Shown piece after piece: positions 6,243 through 7,506 of a DNA stretch of 7,506 bases (position 1 is its first letter; the number at the start of each line of letters is the position of its first letter). The notes below the pieces were generated by a model. It saw only the letters and a program-made list of their open reading frames with translations. It made no database searches and was not told the origin of the DNA. A program made the position numbers and the translations under genes. Origin of the DNA: Planctomycetaceae bacterium (lineage in GTDB: Bacteria > Planctomycetota > Planctomycetia > Planctomycetales > Planctomycetaceae); NCBI GenBank assembly GCA_020426125.1, contig JAGQQQ010000393.1:1-7506 (forward strand), read 5' to 3'.

Positions 6243-7506
6243 ATGATTCGTGAATCCTTGAACCAAAACCGCAGAACGTTTTTGCAGTCGTCCGCACTTG
6301 GATTCGGCTCACTGGCCCTTTCAGCGATGCTGCAGCGGGATCTCCTCGCGGAGACGCTGAGTGAAACGGTCCTTCCGCAGGCGGCGCCGAAAGCGAAGAG
6401 CGTCATTTGGCTGTTCATGATCGGCGGGGCCAGCCATATGGAGACCTTCGATCCCAAGCCCCTGTTGACCAAGTACGAGGGGAAGACGATTGAGGAAACG
6501 CCATACAAGCAGGTTCTCAAGTCCCCCTATCTCGAAAACGAGCGGGTCGTCGCCTTCGACCCCAACAACGGCTTCATTCGCACCGAATGTTATCCGCTCC
6601 AGGTCGGCTTCCAGAAACGGGGGGAAAGCGGACTTGAGATCAGCGACTGGTGGCCACATCTTTCGGAGAGTGCGGACGATTTGTGTCTGATTCGGTCAAT
6701 GTGGACGGAAGACAGCAACCACGGTGCCCAACTTCAATTTCACACCGGTCGGCATCGTGTCGACGGCTTCTTCCCGACCATCGGCTCCTGGGTCAACTAT
6801 GGACTCGGTTCGCTCAACGACAACCTGCCGCAGTTCGTGGTGATGGGAACACCCGTCGCTGATTGCTGCGGGGGGATGGAGTGCCATCGCGCGAATTACC
6901 TCGGTCCTCAGTACGACGGCGTCCCCCTCAAGATCGATCCCCAGAATCCGTTGCCCTACCTTCGACCTCCCGGAGAAGTGACCGCCGAGGATCAGACGGC
7001 GGAGTTCGCACTTTTGCGTCGACTCAATGAAATCACCTCCGATCGGTATCCCGGTGATGAAGCAGTCCGGGCTCGGATCAAATCTTATGAACTGGCGTAT
7101 CGGATGCAGACGGCCGTTCCCGAGATCGTCAAGTTCGACGACGAAACCCAGGCCGTCCAGGAGATGTACGGCCTGCACCAAGCGGAGACAAAGGAGTTCG
7201 GCCAGCAAATGCTGGCCGCCCGACGGCTGGTCGAGAGCGGTGTCCGCTTCGTCCAGGTCTACCACGGCAGCAACGGTGGCGCCGGCCAATGGGACGCTCA
7301 CTCCAATCTCAAAACCGGACACTCAAAACTCTGCAAGCAAACCGACCAACCGATCGGAGCCTTGCTCAAGGATCTCAAGCAGCGTGGCCTGCTCGATGAA
7401 ACGATTGTCGTCTGGGCCACGGAGTTTGGTCGTACTCCGGGATCACAGCACTCGAACGGCCGAGATCACCATCCGTATGGTTTCACCGTCTGGATGGCCG
7501 GCGGCG
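6243..7506 (+). CDS. DUF1501 family Tat-exported protein, C-terminus off the right edge
   Basis: The frame is open from the ATG at 6243 to the window end (421 codons plus one base), so the C-terminus is missing. Family members are usually somewhat under 500 residues, so I infer that most of the protein is here. A twin-arginine signal is clear: NRRTFLQ at residues 9-15, followed by the hydrophobic stretch SSALGFGSLALSAML, indicating export of a folded protein. DUF1501 features follow: VIWLFMIGGASHMETFDPKP (54-73), RSMWTEDSNHGAQLQFHTGR (151-170), GVRFVQVYHGSNGGAGQWDAH (333-353) and ATEFGRTPGSQHSNGRDHHP (392-411). DUF1501 is placed by fold in the alkaline-phosphatase/sulfatase-like superfamily; no activity is established. 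The conserved D and H residues in the last two motifs are candidate metal ligands (inference). GTGAG 7 bases before the ATG is a weak ribosome binding site. It is the usual partner of PSCyt1/DUF1549/DUF1553 proteins, here separated from its partner by 514 bases. Confidence 0.95.
   Translation, partial: MIRESLNQNRRTFLQSSALGFGSLALSAMLQRDLLAETLSETVLPQAAPKAKSVIWLFMIGGASHMETFDPKPLLTKYEGKTIEETPYKQVLKSPYLENERVVAFDPNNGFIRTECYPLQVGFQKRGESGLEISDWWPHLSESADDLCLIRSMWTEDSNHGAQLQFHTGRHRVDGFFPTIGSWVNYGLGSLNDNLPQFVVMGTPVADCCGGMECHRANYLGPQYDGVPLKIDPQNPLPYLRPPGEVTAEDQTAEFALLRRLNEITSDRYPGDEAVRARIKSYELAYRMQTAVPEIVKFDDETQAVQEMYGLHQAETKEFGQQMLAARRLVESGVRFVQVYHGSNGGAGQWDAHSNLKTGHSKLCKQTDQPIGALLKDLKQRGLLDETIVVWATEFGRTPGSQHSNGRDHHPYGFTVWMAGG

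Noticed and set aside
6696..7322. 208-codon minus-strand open frame in the DUF1501 gene
   Set aside because: It is antisense to conserved DUF1501 motifs and is a by-product of GC-rich codon use.

Overview
The window looks like chromosomal DNA from a planctomycete (probably class Planctomycetia). The main evidence is a protein with the PSCyt1, DUF1549 and DUF1553 domain order, followed on the same strand by a twin-arginine-exported DUF1501 protein. This pairing is multiplied in planctomycete genomes and rare elsewhere. Weak or absent Shine-Dalgarno sequences at several starts, a TTG start and moderately high GC also fit. The genus cannot be named from what is visible.

Layout. Positions 1-1221 (minus strand) hold most of a cysteine-cluster protein of the YkgJ type, whose C-terminus runs off the left edge. 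A divergent gap (1222-1509) carries an extended -10 promoter for hflX (1510-2874, plus strand), a ribosome-associated GTPase that starts at TTG. A second gap (2875-3046) contains a weak terminator-like hairpin and a sigma-70-like promoter whose -10 box lies inside an inverted repeat. Next is the 893-residue PSCyt1/DUF1549/DUF1553 protein (3047-5728), and 23 bases later a short HicB-like protein (5752-5958) with a good ribosome binding site. The interval 5959-6242 contains a 122-bp palindromic element with 10-bp terminal inverted repeats and two perfect 8-bp hairpins. The window ends inside a DUF1501 gene (6243 to the right edge).

How the genes relate. The two large exported proteins are the expected functional pair: a Sec-exported protein with two CxxCH motifs, and a Tat-exported DUF1501 protein. 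Their biochemical role is not established. The HicB-like gene and the palindromic element lie between them, where such pairs are often directly adjacent. No HicA toxin is seen, so the HicB protein looks orphan. HflX and the YkgJ-type protein are housekeeping or accessory genes with no evident link to the pair beyond position.

I see no tRNA, rRNA, CRISPR array, transposase or phage gene. Nothing here is convincingly a new multi-gene system. The most unusual points are the orphan HicB gene plus palindromic element between the paired genes, and the inverted repeat around the -10 box at 2976-3014.
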